Notes: generated by a model from the letters alone, not told the origin. Shown: positions 1 through 9,661, counted from the stretch's first letter. The stretch is 64,000 bases of DNA from Euglena gracilis (GCA_039621445.1 CP154954.1:22332954-22396953), one strand, 5' to 3'. Made by a program: numbers and translations.

Positions 1-221
1 ATTTGGCTGTCCAATCCAAGTGCTTTGCCTCCTGTGTCTGGGTCCAGTCCACACATTTTCTCACTGACTAGCCATTACATTCTTCGAAAAGTCAGTCGTT
101 TTTTTTTTTTGCGGAGAACTGTCAATCACCACCCCCCCCGGGGGGTCGGCACATCACATTTGCCCTCAAAACTCCCAGCACTGAAAAACCGACTTTGCTC
201 GGCCTTTGAAAAACGGCCTTT

Positions 222-250
222 GCCTATACTCCACCACTGAGCTATTCGCT
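222..250 (-). pseudogene. tRNA-Val-like unit A, 5' half only
   Basis: Read on the minus strand, this is the first 28 bases of the same tRNA as the units that follow: acceptor start, D-arm with the A-box sequence AGCTCAGTGGT, and the start of the anticodon stem. The anticodon loop, T-arm and 3' acceptor strand are missing and replaced by unrelated sequence, so it cannot be a working tRNA. It lies one array period from unit B and shows that the tandem array once continued toward the left edge. Confidence 0.55.
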
Positions 251-332
251 TTTTGGTGGATTTCACATTTCCGACACATTTTCTTTTAAACACTAAAACA
301 AACTCTTCTGAAAAAGGAAAAATGTCCAAAAA

Positions 333-405
333 GGGGGCGACCGGGGATTGAACCCGGGACCGTAGAGTTGTTACCCTTATGCTCTACCACTAAGGTATTC
401 GCCTT
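333..405 (-). tRNA. tRNA-Val-like unit B (anticodon AAC), possibly decayed
   Basis: On the minus strand the sequence folds as a tRNA: GGCGA pairs with TCGCC in the acceptor, there is an A-box D-arm, a seven-base anticodon loop GTAACAA (anticodon AAC, valine) and a T-arm with the B-box core GTTCAATCC. TTTTT follows directly, a good Pol III terminator. The outer two acceptor pairs and one anticodon-stem pair are mismatched, so the copy may be a pseudogene. It belongs to a tandem series of similar units with spacers of about 65-90 bases that share a CTTTTGGACAT and CAGAAGAG motif. Confidence 0.6.
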
Positions 406-468
406 CTGACCACACATTCCTTTTTGACACAATACCAGACTCTTCTGAAAAAAAGGAAAAAGTCCAAA

Positions 469-510
469 AGGGGGCGAACCGGGATTGAACCCGGGACCAT
501 ACGGTTGTAA
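469..510 (-). pseudogene. 3' half of a split tRNA-Val (unit C)
   Basis: This holds the T-arm, the 3' acceptor strand and the 3' side of the anticodon arm of a tRNA matching units B and D. The match to unit D ends in the anticodon loop, where the terminal inverted repeat of the 507-2296 element begins. The missing 5' half is at 2415-2445. Unit C and that half together equal one complete tRNA, so the gene was split by insertion. T4 follows the 3' end as in the other units. Confidence 0.65.
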
Positions 511-951
511 CCGTGAATAGAGGCCCGGCGCCTGCCCTGTTTTTCGTGGGTGTGAACACGGAAAACAGGGCATATTTTCAATTCACGAAAATATGCCCTG
601 TTTTTTGTGAACAGGTATTCACGAAAAACAGAGCATATTTTCGTGAATAGGAATTTTAACTGAAATGAAAAACAAAAACCTAAACATGAAAAAGGAACAT
701 CTGATGCAAAAAAACTGATTGCTTTGAAATAAAATCAGAGCAAATGGATGACAAAACAACACACGGAGGTGTGACGAAGTCGGAGCATGACCAGTGCAAC
801 GACAGACAGCACAATGCTGTGGATGGTCAGAGGGAGACACACTAACGGGGTTTGCACGAATGACACATCCACGACCCATGTTTGGGCTCGTGGCACAAAT
901 TCACGCAACACCAATGGTAAGACAAGGAGCACACGTCACATTGCACACGAT

Positions 952-1287
952 TCATATCACGACAAGGAGAACGCGGGGGAACAACCACACCACATCGGGC
1001 GCAGGCGGGGGCGGAAGGCACAAGGCGGCGTTTTTGGAGGGAGGGGCAGTGGCGGACGTGGACACGGCAACGGAAGGAAAGACAGAGGGCAAGTCAGAGA
1101 GGTCCTGTGCCACGTCTGCCCCCTCCTCCGCCGGCGGTGCCTCCCACGCCAGCCGCCGCGCCCACTGCTGGCGGTTGCGTTCGACGGCGTCATCGTCATC
1201 ATCCGACTCCAACTTGAAGTGGATGTCCCGCGACCATGCACTTCGAGATGGCTGCGTCAGCGGAACCCAGTCATCATCCTCCTTCAC
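952..1287 (-). CDS. Acidic, low-complexity segment of the same element
   Basis: A minus-strand ORF of about 110 residues, 116 bases downstream of the element's main ORF. It begins KEDDDWVPLTQPS, contains a run DDDDDAVERN and an RQQWARRLAWE helix-like stretch, and ends in Pro/Ala-rich sequence. GC is clearly higher than in the surrounding element. It could be a second exon of the element protein, with the intervening bases as an intron, or a separate frame-shifted remainder. I recognise no domain. Confidence 0.35.
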   Translation of the reverse strand: MKEDDDWVPLTQPSRSAWSRDIHFKLESDDDDDAVERNRQQWARRLAWEAPPAEEGADVAQDLSDLPSVFPSVAVSTSATAPPSKNAALCLPPPPAPDVVWLFPRVLLVVI

Positions 1288-1403
1288 AAGGATGTAGTTT
1301 GGTTGGATTGGTCTGAGGATAAATGGACTGAGGTGTATGCAGTTAATGCTGTGGTGGCATACGGTTCAGGTTGCTTCTTATCCGGAGGCGGTTCAGATAC
1401 GGT

Positions 1404-1955
1404 TCAGATCAATTTTTGCAGTTGTGGGAGTTGCGTGTCAGAGGATGGCACAAACGGGGTTTCTGGCTGAGATGAGGCATGGATGCGGGCAACTGCGTTC
1501 AGATAGCCCCTGAACGTGGATGCTTTCAATTGTCGGAATTTGAATTGATGGCCACATTGTACCCGGCGTTGGTCCTCGCATTGTTTGATAACCGCTTGCC
1601 CATCAAACAACAGAGGAGGATCAAGCGCCCAAGCCGCCCAAGCACAAAGGAAGGCATCCAATTCGTCATAGACAGCGCCAAGGGCATTGCAGACCTCCTC
1701 AAATTCAAGGAGATGTGCCAAAGCCGATTGCTCTGTCCCTTCCGAACCGGACGCTTTCTTTTTGGTAGCCTCCGCCAGAAGGTTGCCATGCAAGGGGTCA
1801 ACGGCAGGGTTCTTTCTTTTGTCCCATCCCTGCTTAATTGTGGCCAAAAATTCAGCAACTTTTGGGGGTTGTGGCAACATTCGGTCCATGGTGTTTGCGG
1901 CTTTCTTCGCCATTTTTGCAAGAACAGACTGAGGAACAACACAAGCAGTGTGCAT
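1404..1955 (-). CDS. Uncharacterised element protein, recombinase-like N-terminal part
   Basis: A 183-residue ORF inside the TIR element. Residues 29-40 read PQPPKVAEFLAT, residues 90-104 contain VCNALGAVYDELDAF, and residues 142-165 contain STFRGYLNAVARIH followed by PFVPS. All three blocks recur in the frameshifted copy at 19818-20430, which argues that this is a real protein under past selection. The last block resembles the helical core-binding region ahead of the catalytic domain in tyrosine recombinases, but no R..H-R..Y catalytic set is visible, so that reading is only a suggestion. An acidic segment follows downstream in another frame, possibly a second exon. Confidence 0.5.
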   Translation of the reverse strand: MHTACVVPQSVLAKMAKKAANTMDRMLPQPPKVAEFLATIKQGWDKRKNPAVDPLHGNLLAEATKKKASGSEGTEQSALAHLLEFEEVCNALGAVYDELDAFLCAWAAWALDPPLLFDGQAVIKQCEDQRRVQCGHQFKFRQLKASTFRGYLNAVARIHASSQPETPFVPSSDTQLPQLQKLI

Positions 1956-2304
1956 AAAATACTGACCCTCTGTTATCCATTAGGCTCTAACCCCCCCCCC
2001 CCAAATGGCCCAACGCCTATTTCTCGTTCTCCAGGACCAGCGGCACCATGTGGGTATGATTTGGGTCATTTGGACACCATTTCCAAAGACCTGTTTCTAT
2101 TCACAAAAAACAGGGCATATTTTCAATTCACGAAAATATGCCGTGTTTTTTGTGAATAGATATTCACGAAAAACAGGGCATATTTTTGTGAATAGGATTT
2201 TTGGGTAAAAAATGACAAAAAAAATGCCCGAAAACATGGCGTGAAGCACACCCACGAAAAACAGGGCAGGCGCCGGGCCTTTCTATTCACGGTTACAGAA
2301 AAAC

Positions 2305-2399
2305 CGTGGGCTATAACCCGTATTCAGGCCGTATAACAGGTCAAGGGCGCCTGCGGCGCCCTTGACCCGTTATACGGCCTGAATACGGGTTATGCCCAC
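2305..2399. repeat. Near-perfect 45-bp hairpin next to the tRNA-borne element
   Basis: Arms 2305-2351 and 2355-2399 are inverted complements with a 3-base loop and only a single bulged base plus a one-base difference. The hairpin lies between the right TIR of the 507-2296 element and the 5' half of the split tRNA, so it is either a second insertion or part of the element's end. Confidence 0.75.
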
Positions 2400-2414
2400 A
2401 ATTTTTATATAATT

Positions 2415-2445
2415 AGCCCTATGCTCTACCACTGAGCTATTCGCC
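2415..2445 (-). pseudogene. 5' half of the split tRNA-Val (unit C)
   Basis: The minus strand gives acceptor 5' strand, D-arm and 5' side of the anticodon stem, ending in the first bases of the anticodon loop. It is the complement of the 3' half at 469-510. Apart from a base or two it matches unit D over its whole length, so the break point can be placed to within a few bases. Confidence 0.65.
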
Positions 2446-2522
2446 TTCCTGGTGGCTAAAGTCTCACACTTTTTTTTAAACACAATAACACACTCTTCTG
2501 AAAAAAGGGAAAATGTCCAAAA

Positions 2523-2595
2523 GGGGGACGACCGGGGATTGAACCCGGGACTGTAGGGTTGTAAGCCCTATGCTCTACCACTGAGCTATTCGCCA
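2523..2595 (-). tRNA. tRNA-Val-like unit D (anticodon TAC)
   Basis: The best-preserved unit. The anticodon stem TAGGG/CCCTA is perfect and closes the loop CTTACAA, giving anticodon UAC for valine codon GUA. The A-box D-arm and the B-box T-arm (GGTTCAATCC, stem CCGGG/CCCGG) are canonical. Five inner acceptor pairs form, one of them a G-T wobble; the two outer pairs do not, which leaves its function open. T4 lies just past the 3' end. Spacing to the split unit is 78 bases. Confidence 0.65.
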
Positions 2596-2599
2596 TTTT

Positions 2600-3063
2600 A
2601 AGTAAAGTTAAAATTTTAGTTGACGAGGGCTCTCACCCTTACGATTTTTTGTTGTTATTTTTGTGGATTTTGATTTTTTTTGGGTTGGTTTGCGAAAGTA
2701 TCACACATGGACCAATTAATCGTTAATCGTCTGGGACCCCCCCGATTAATCGCAATTAATCGTTCGACTTCCCAAAACGATTAATTGGCACAACCCTATG
2801 ACCAGTGAAGGCAACCTGTTGCTCCATCACATCCAGGGGGCGTTTAAAAGCGTTTGATACTAAATTCGGTTTGGTATTTAACTCGTCGGGTTTAAATCTG
2901 TTTTAATCCCGACGAAGATCCCCCCTCGGCCGGATTTAAACCACCGAGGTTAAGCATTACGCATTTAAGAATCATGAGGAAATTCCTAACCCAGAACCTT
3001 TCTGTGGATGGTGTGTTGAGAAACAATGTCCTGTTTCCCTTGTTTTTCCTTTCCTCCCTTCCA
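2600..3063. other. No gene seen; ATTAATCG word cluster and intron-like sequence
   Basis: Bases 2710-2790 contain several direct and inverted copies of ATTAATCG around a C-run. Bases 2830-2960 carry inverted TTTAAA/CGACGAGG words. The final bases up to CCTTCCAG look like an intron end with polypyrimidine tract and acceptor leading into the EF-1alpha fragment. Confidence 0.4.
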
Positions 3064-3700
3064 GAGAGGCTGTCCCTGGCGACAACGTTGTCTTCAACGT
3101 GAAGAACATGTCTGTCAAGGATATTCGCTGTCATGCGTTCGAACGCCAAGAAAGATCCCACCAAAAAGGCTGCTGACTTCACTGCGCAGGTAAGCTTCTC
3201 TTCAAACGCTCAGCAGGACTTAAGTTGGCAGAGTGTTTTCATAATCTGCTATCACAAGGTTGGTTTCAAGGCTTTCATGGGGGGGTTAGGGTGTGTGTCC
3301 CTTGACCAGGGTTTTGGAGAAGTGCCAAAAAAATTTTCAACCCTCAGGCCCCCTTGTCTGCCTTCAAAAATGTTTCTGGTTGGTGCCATTCTGTATGCGA
3401 GATGGACAAATTGGCGTTTTGTTCCTTTTCCATTCACGTTTCTTCAGGTAATCATTCTGAACCACCCTGGTCAGATTGACAACGGTGCCCTCGTGCCCGT
3501 GCTGGACTGCCACATTGCCGGCAGAAGTCCACTGGCAAGATCTTTAAGGCGAAGACACCGAGACGAAGATTGATTGTGGCCATGCGTGGGGAACAATCAG
3601 CTTCTGGAGATCCTGAGGCCCAGGGTTTGACTTGGCCCGTAGAGCCTTGTTCATGTTTCCGTACCCTCCCCTCCGTCCCCTCCCCGCTACATGAGTTCCT
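3064..3700 (+). pseudogene. EF-1alpha fragment with one intron, frameshifted
   Basis: After an AG acceptor, the first exon reads EAVPGDNVVFNVKNMSVKDI, the hallmark segment of translation elongation factor 1-alpha domain 2. A small deletion then shifts the frame and the reading continues SNAKKDPTKKAADFTAQ. A canonical intron (GTAAGC ... TTCTTCAG, about 3190-3447) follows, then VIILNHPGQIDNG and PVLDCHIA. Beyond this the match fades, with only a trace of KID and YPPL. The GTP-binding domain is absent. Because the intron is retained, this is a DNA-level duplicate piece and not a processed retrocopy. A sequencing error could explain the frameshift but not the missing parts. Confidence 0.75.
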
Positions 3701-3744
3701 GTAAACTGAAAATCTCCTTCAGCCCCCCCACTACCATCTCCTCC

Positions 3745-4260
3745 TCCCATTATGTACCCCCACCATTATGTACCCCCTGGGGGGGGAGGTACATAATGGG
3801 GGGGGATGGTAGCTCACTGCCATAACACTTTTTCTAAATTTCCCAAAAAAATGCTCAAAAATCGACGTTTTTGGGACGTTTTTAAATAGTGATACTTGGC
3901 AAATGTGCTGAAAATTGACCATTTATTGCAAACATCCAAAAAGTTGCCAAAAATGACCCCTTTTGGGCTGTTCGGTCGGGTCTGGGAATAGGACCTGGGT
4001 ACCCCCCCCCATTGTGTACCATGCCCCCCCCCATATAAGACCCCCCCTCGGGAGCCAAAATCCCAGGGGGGGTCTTATATGGGGGGGGTCTTATATGGGG
4101 GGGTCAGTCCCGGCCAAAGGGCCGGTCTTCGGCCGGCCAGGGGGGGTCTTATATGGGGGGGGGTCTTTTCTGGGGGGGGGCATGGTACCTCCCCCCCATT
4201 ATGCACCTTCCCCCCAATTTCGGCGTCCCGAGGTACATAATGGGGGGGATGGTAACAGCA
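3745..4260. repeat. C/G-run word cluster (CATTATGTACC and TATATAAGACC)
   Basis: At least six copies of CATTATGTACC-type words, direct and inverted, flank runs of 7-10 C or G. Nested within are four copies of GGGGTCTTATATGGGG or its complement. The reverse-complement arrangement would fold into large hairpins. The ORFs across this stretch are by-products of the repeats. Confidence 0.7.
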
Positions 4261-4269
4261 ATTCCTGTT

Positions 4270-5400
4270 CCAGTCTCGGACTGCCATCCCCCCGAATGTT
4301 GCTGTTTTGGCCCCCGAAGAAAAAATTTTGTCCCCCCTGAACTCCGTTTTTTTTTGGGCACCCCCCAGAATGTTACATTTTTTTGCCCATTCTCAGACCA
4401 ACGCCCCATCTGTGGCGCTGTCAAACCCTGGAAGTGGTTGAAGTCTTTCCATTTGCAAATGTTTTGGTATTAATCACCCAGGGTCTTTGGTTATTGGTCA
4501 AAGTTGAAGCTGAAGTTTAAGAAGATTAAACGACTCAGCGAACTGCAGTTGCTTCCACGAGTATTTTGTTGCTTTCGGTGTTCATGAGGTCAAATTTTTT
4601 TTTCACGACACAGTTTGAAAAAATTCAATGTTTCTGAAAAGAAATGCAGAAAAATATTCTCTCCTTTTTTTGGCAAAAAAACGTCGGCGATGTCTGTACC
4701 GTTCGACGTGCGCCTTCGGCGGTGCCTCCCTCACCCGACGGAATAATCTACCACCTGAAAAGCAAAATGAGACGGAAAATTTTTTCCGGCTGAGACAATG
4801 AAAAATTTTTGGGCATGACACCAGAAACGGAATTAAACCGACGAGGTTTGGACCCAAAACGGAATTAAACCACACGCTTTTAATCCCTTTTTATTAAGTA
4901 CCTTGCGCTTTTAAACGCTCCCCTGTCTGTCGACTTTATGCCGAAAATACCACAATTAGGGAAAGCAAAGCCGAGAGAGTGGAGCATTTTTGGCAATCCA
5001 TGTCTGTTTGCATCATGCGCACAGTAGCCTCGCAACTGCGGCTAACTACCTATACTGGGCCACAAGGGCCCCAAGTGTTTCCAGTTTCCACGGATCGAAT
5101 GGGCAGTGCATTGGGGGTGGCTGGCCGGCTAGCCGTCCGAGCCGTCCGGACCTCTTCAGCCGGACCAATGCTGGACGCCCAGCCATCCGTCCAGACGAAG
5201 CATTTTTTCGCCAGCCGTCCGTCAAGCCGGACCAATGTCTGTCTTGCCGGCCGGCCGGACCAAAAAAAATAATTCCTGAGCACCACGGGCAATTGCCCGC
5301 TCCTGTTCCAGCTTTGAATCTGTCAGCAACAACTTGGCAATCTCAACCTTGGAGCCAAGGCTGGATTGAAGTTTTCAAGAGAAGAGGAGGATTGAGGTTG
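4270..5400. repeat. No gene seen; palindromic CCGTCC/GGACGG cluster at the end
   Basis: Bases 4270-5080 are AT-rich with no convincing coding signal. Bases 5105-5270 hold repeated and inverted words of the type AGCCGTCCGGACC and GGCCGGCC. The same words recur at 6245-6400. Confidence 0.4.
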
Positions 5401-5498
5401 AGGTTGAAGTGAGGTTGAAGTTTCAAAACTTCTCCCAACTTCAACCCGGGAAACACTTGCATTTTTATGACCTAAATGATTTTGTTCCTTCCTTAGAA

Positions 5499-5720
5499 AT
5501 GGCTGATGGCACTGCCAATCCACCGAAACGGATTTGTTTTGCCAAGGGCCACCAAGGAAAGAGGAATATGGATCTAGCACGTTACTTTGAGGCATATGGT
5601 GCTCCGTTGCGGGTGAGGTGCAAATTATGTTATCAAGCACGGTTTGATGAAGGGCTAAGAGTCTTGGAGGAAGTCCTCAAAATCCTCCGAAAAATGGCCA
5701 AAACTCGTCAAAATTTGTAA
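5499..5720 (+). CDS. Small ORF or exon of unknown function with a CxxC motif
   Basis: After a plausible acceptor (CCTTCCTTAG) an ATG-led frame of about 73 residues runs to a stop. It reads MADGTANPPKRICFAKGHQG, later ARYFEAYGA, then RCKLCYQARFDEGL, and ends in a basic helix. The composition is ordinary for a soluble protein, unlike the neighbouring low-complexity frames. The single CxxC recalls half of a BED-type zinc finger in transposases, but the rest of that motif is not visible. It may be a transposon remnant. Confidence 0.3.
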   Translation: MADGTANPPKRICFAKGHQGKRNMDLARYFEAYGAPLRVRCKLCYQARFDEGLRVLEEVLKILRKMAKTRQNL

Positions 5721-5739
5721 AATCTGTCAGATTCTGGTG

Positions 5740-7190
5740 AAATTGTAACACCGTTGCGGAAAAAACACCTGGGTGTCCTCATGGTGAGTCCGGAGGATGT
5801 CGAAAGTGGCCTACATTTGTGGACCTTAGTGTGCCAACGTCCTCGGAGAAGAATGCTCCGAGGCTCGTTCCTTTTGGAACCTGCATTGACCGTCCGATGA
5901 CCCACTGAGTGATTCATATGTGATAACAAGGAAGCCGTTGCAAAGTTTACACTGCTTTCATCCTCCCTTGCATTTTACAATGGGGTTGGATTTTAGTGCT
6001 TCCATTTAGGTTTGCCAGGTTTGTCATTTGGGGCACTCAAATGGTTCATTCAAGGGCAACACACATGGAGAACACATCAAATACTCATCTTCCGGTGGGG
6101 CGGGATTTGGACTGAAGTTGGAAGAAGTTAGATTGAGGTTGAAGAACTTCTCTCCACTTCAATCCAGCCCTGTTGGAGCGCATCCACACCAGCCATGGCA
6201 AAATTGGTATATATCCGCCCAGAGTCGCGTGCACTGAGACGCCTGCGCTTCCAAAGACCCGGCCGGCTAGCCGGCCAGCCGGCTAGCTGGACCAAAGTGC
6301 ATTTTCTTCAGCCGTCTGGACCAAGCCCACAAGGTCAGCCGTCCATCCGGACCTTCGCTTTTTTCACCAGCCGTCCGTCCGTCCGTCCGTCCGCCCCCAT
6401 TGCCCATGGCCTGGCAAGCGATGACGCCCACAAAAAAAAAAACGACAGAGGGCAGAAGACACCATGACACACCAACCGTACGCATAGCCAACAACACGAC
6501 CAAAAAAAAAAACCAACAACATAAGCAAGTCACACCCTGCAACAAACAGAGGAAGGCCACAAAGAAACCCAGGCCCTTACCTCACCAAAAGCAAAGCCTT
6601 CCCCCGGACCAACTCCCTTATCCCTAAGCTCGCCACCCCAGCCACAACACTCGCCATTCTCTTGGAAAGGGGGGGGGGGGCAAAAAAGCGTTTTGTTTGT
6701 GTTTTTTTTTTGGCAAAATATGTGTTGTTCAAACAGAAAAAATGTCAGTAAAATTTGACTGTGCCAAAACTTTGTCCACTTTTTTTTGACCTTTGTTTAT
6801 TTCACCCCCCTCCTCAAAAGTACGAGTTTTTAGGACGGAAAATTTTGAGATTTTTTTTTAAAAAAGGGGGTTTTCCATCAAAAATCACGTGTTTTTGGTT
6901 TTTATTTTTCAAAAAAACTTTTTTTTGGCCAAAATCCCCGTTTTCCCGAAATCGGTGAAAATGCTGTGGTGGGTGTGGGGGGTGGACCCCCCCCACCTTC
7001 TGGTTCTTCCGGCGCAGTCATATGGTGCTGCCGTGAAATATATGTTGAAGAAATGTTCGTCCACCCGAAAAATAAATAGTCTCGTCTTTCGCAGCACTTT
7101 TGGTTCCGTGGACCGCGGTTACTACTGCTCGCTGTTAACTCATCCGCCGGCGTGGATGTTGTGATTAAACCTGGCGAGCGCAGCCGGCGA
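5740..7190. repeat. No gene seen; CCGTCC words and a dispersed AT-rich repeat
   Basis: Bases 6245-6400 repeat the CCGTCC/GGACGG words of 5105-5270. Bases 6815-6990 match 44385-44550 in sequence order, including TTTTCCATCAAAAATCA and GGTGAAAATGCTGTGGTGGG. The rest shows no coding signal. Confidence 0.45.
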
Positions 7191-8215
7191 GCGTAATCAA
7201 AACCGACGAGGCTCCGCCTTGCGGTCTTTGCCCTGTATAATTTTTGAAGGCACTAAAAAGAAGGAGGAGGCGCCCCAGCCGCGGCCGGCCACAGCCAGCC
7301 GCGGCTGGCCGTGGCTGGTGACTGGGAGAAAAGAGGAGGAGGAGGTCTGGATGGTGGCTGGTGAAAAAAAGAGGAGGAGGAGGTCTGGCCGTGGGGACCC
7401 CAGCTCCAGTGGATCCATGTTGGGGCCAAGCTGCAGCTGCAACCATCGTAGCGTGTCTTGCGATGGGATTGCCAGCACCGAGGCCGGCACCCCCACAGCT
7501 TGGCTGCCATGCATCCCCAGGTTCAGCAAGGCCGCCATCCGTGCCGCCGGCTGCAGTACTTCTGGGTCCGAGATTCCGAGGCCTCCGTGGCGGATAGGCA
7601 GGGATACCTGATCCCACGTGCTCTCGGCGATACCCAGTCCGAGGAGATCTTGTACGGCTTCTTGCAGTCGTGCCCTGAGCGGGGAGTCCCGTGCGTTTTC
7701 TCTCTCCGTTGATCGGAGGAGGTGGACCACCGGCATCCGTCAAGGCAATACTGCAAGAGTGCATGCCGCACTTGCCCCTCTGGGTATCCCATGAGCCGTT
7801 CCAGGAGCAGGTTCGCGTTGCCCACTGTTTCTTCCCATACGGCTTGGCATTGTGGTGCTCTTGGTGTGCCTTCTTCGGCTGCTCCATGCTCCATTGGAGC
7901 ATCGATTGGGACAAGGTCGTGATACCCTTCGGTCCTCCAAAGGGAATCACGGGCACTTGTCGCCCCAAGTGGTCTTCTGCCAAACCGTCAGGATATTGTG
8001 GCCCAGCCTGATCAATCTTTTGCATCCCAGGTCCCCATAACTTGCACTTGGCCAGGTGGAGGCCTGCCCCCTCGAGGACCGTGTTGAGGTCGTGGAGGCG
8101 GGCGAGCACCACTGCTGGTTTTCCCACAATGTGTCCATCGTCGAGGTACCAAGGCTCCCACGCCAGGTCCCGAGCAAAGCACTGGTCGAGGGCGTAGTCC
8201 AAGCCCAGTGCAAAG

Positions 8216-9133
8216 CATAGTTGCAGTTAGTGCGACCGGAAAAAATGCTTCCGTGCGCCGCAACCACCGCGTTAAATTTTTTTGTAACCGGCAGCGTTGC
8301 GGCAAAAAATTTTCTGTGCGCCGCGAATGCCGCGGCACTGGTTTATGTGTGCGCCGCGACTGCCGCGGAAACTTTTGAAGTTTGTGCCGCGACCACCGCG
8401 GTAATTGTCTTTTTAAATTGTGTCCCACATATAACCCCCCCCCCCACCTATAAGAAACCCCCCTCTATAAGAAACCCCCACCTATAAGAAACCCTTTGGG
8501 CATTTTCGGACCGACGCCCACCTATAAGAAACTCCCACCTATAAGAAACCCTTGGGGAGCTTTGAACCCAACCACCCCCTTTTTTCTTCGGCGCCGAAGG
8601 CGCCGAAGGAAATTTTTGACCGTTTTTGGCCACTTTTGGTCTTTTGTCGGCTCAAAACTTTTTCGGACATTGAAACCCACCTATAAGAAACCCCCACCTA
8701 TAAGAAACCCCTCGGGCCATTTTTTGGAAACCCACCTATAAGAAACGGGTTTCTTATAGGTGGGGGGGGGTTTACTTCCTTCGGCCCCTTCCCCTGCCTG
8801 GCCTCTTTGATACATTCTCGACCATGGCCGAAAAGGGTATTTGGCGGCAGGGAGTGAACTTTTGTACAAGCGTTCCTGTTTGTTTTCACGTATCAGCTTT
8901 CACCATGTCAAGCGAGACCTCCACATAAACGTTCTTGATTTCCGGGCAGAAAATTTTTTTTGCGCCGCAACCACCGCGGAAAAATTTTCCCCTTGCGCCA
9001 TGACCACCGCGGCAATGAATTTTGCTTGTGCCACGACAGCCGCGGCAAAAATCTTCTTGTGCGCCGCGACCACCGTGGAATTTTTTTTTTTGCGCCGCGG
9101 CATGAGCGCCGCGGCGCACTAACTACAAGTATG
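8216..9133. mobile_element. 918-bp TIR element inside retrotransposon B
   Basis: The ends are inverted repeats of about 19 bases with two mismatches, starting CATA and ending in TTAGTGCG. An 8-9 base target-site duplication, GTGCAAAG(C), flanks them at 8208-8216 and 9134-9142. Each subterminal region (8240-8405 and 8950-9115) holds four or five GCCGCGACCACCGCGG-type palindromes spaced by AATTTT-rich bases. No transposase is present, so it is non-autonomous; the target length suits hAT or Mutator-like families. A TATAAGAAAC word cluster lies in its middle. Confidence 0.75.
8430..8772. repeat. CCTATAAGAAACCC word cluster
   Basis: Nine direct copies of CCTATAAGAAAC next to C-runs, ending in one inverted copy and a G-run, so the last two form a perfect palindrome. 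Short spacers contain GGACCGAC and CGGGCC words. It sits inside the 8216-9133 element and so is younger than it or part of its core. Confidence 0.7.
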
Positions 9134-9661
9134 GTGCAAAGCCCAAGGGCCCGCATGCGTCGCCTTGGTGCACTCCAATCTGGCTCGTACACAGGAAGCG
9201 CCCTTGGCAGAACAGCGGACTTGGTCCACTGTAGCAAAAGCGCAACCAGTTGTACACTCTGGGCACCTTGGCTAAGCATCCCTGGAGCATTGCATCCCTG
9301 CCTGCTGAAGGAGTTGAAGGCATCCACTTGCAGCACCACGTCGTCATCGTCCCCTTGGAGGTGGCTTGACTGGACGTAGCGTTGCAAGCCCATGCCCACC
9401 ATTTCGGTGGCATTGCGCACCCCCGCACCATCGTGGCTGCAGGGCGTTCAACTCCACCTTCACCGCCTCAGAATGGAGGAGACACTTCCCCACTACTCGC
9501 CGGAGTGTGTCCCCGACGGCAATGGGCCGCACCCCTCCATCCTTCTTGCGGAGGGGATGAGCGTGGAGGCGTATTTGCGCGAACCGGCGGGTAGCACAGC
9601 TTCACCCAGACCGTGCCCCGGGCCCAGGGAGACGTCTCTTTTGGCCCTCGCCACAAGGAGA

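Larger units (their letters stand above)
507..2296 (-). mobile_element. TIR element inserted in a tRNA anticodon loop
   Basis: The ends 507-554 and 2247-2296 are inverted copies about 48-50 bases long, identical except for a 2-base indel near base 16 (core GGCCCGGCGCCTGCCCTG). The ends may extend a few more bases to 501 and 2308. Subterminal copies of a CACGAAAAACAGGGCATATT word lie inside both ends. Between them are two minus-strand coding segments (1404-1955 and 952-1287). The two flanks are the two halves of one tRNA, so the insertion point is the anticodon loop. No clear target duplication is visible. The family is not one I recognise; the ORF recurs near 20 kb. Confidence 0.7.
7197..9660 (-). 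pseudogene. Non-LTR retrotransposon B, reverse transcriptase remnant
   Basis: Reading from 9660 down: HPLRKKDGGVRPIAVGD, then the RT block ending QGDACGPLGFA, then an inserted element (8216-9133), then GLDYALDQCF and the catalytic WYLDDGHIVG, KCKLWGPG, and in other frames LLERLMGYPEG and LPIRHGGLGISDP. These are the conserved blocks of a LINE-type RT common in algal and oomycete genomes. Several frameshifts and a stop break the frame, and the N-terminal part and endonuclease are missing. Low-complexity GGAGG/CTCC sequence begins below 7400. Removing the insert and one target-site copy restores the RT frame across the joint. Confidence 0.8.

Noticed and set aside
8430-8772. CRISPR-like spacing of TATAAGAAAC repeats
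   Set aside because: Repeats are too short, spacers are irregular, some copies are inverted, and the setting is a eukaryotic retrotransposon.
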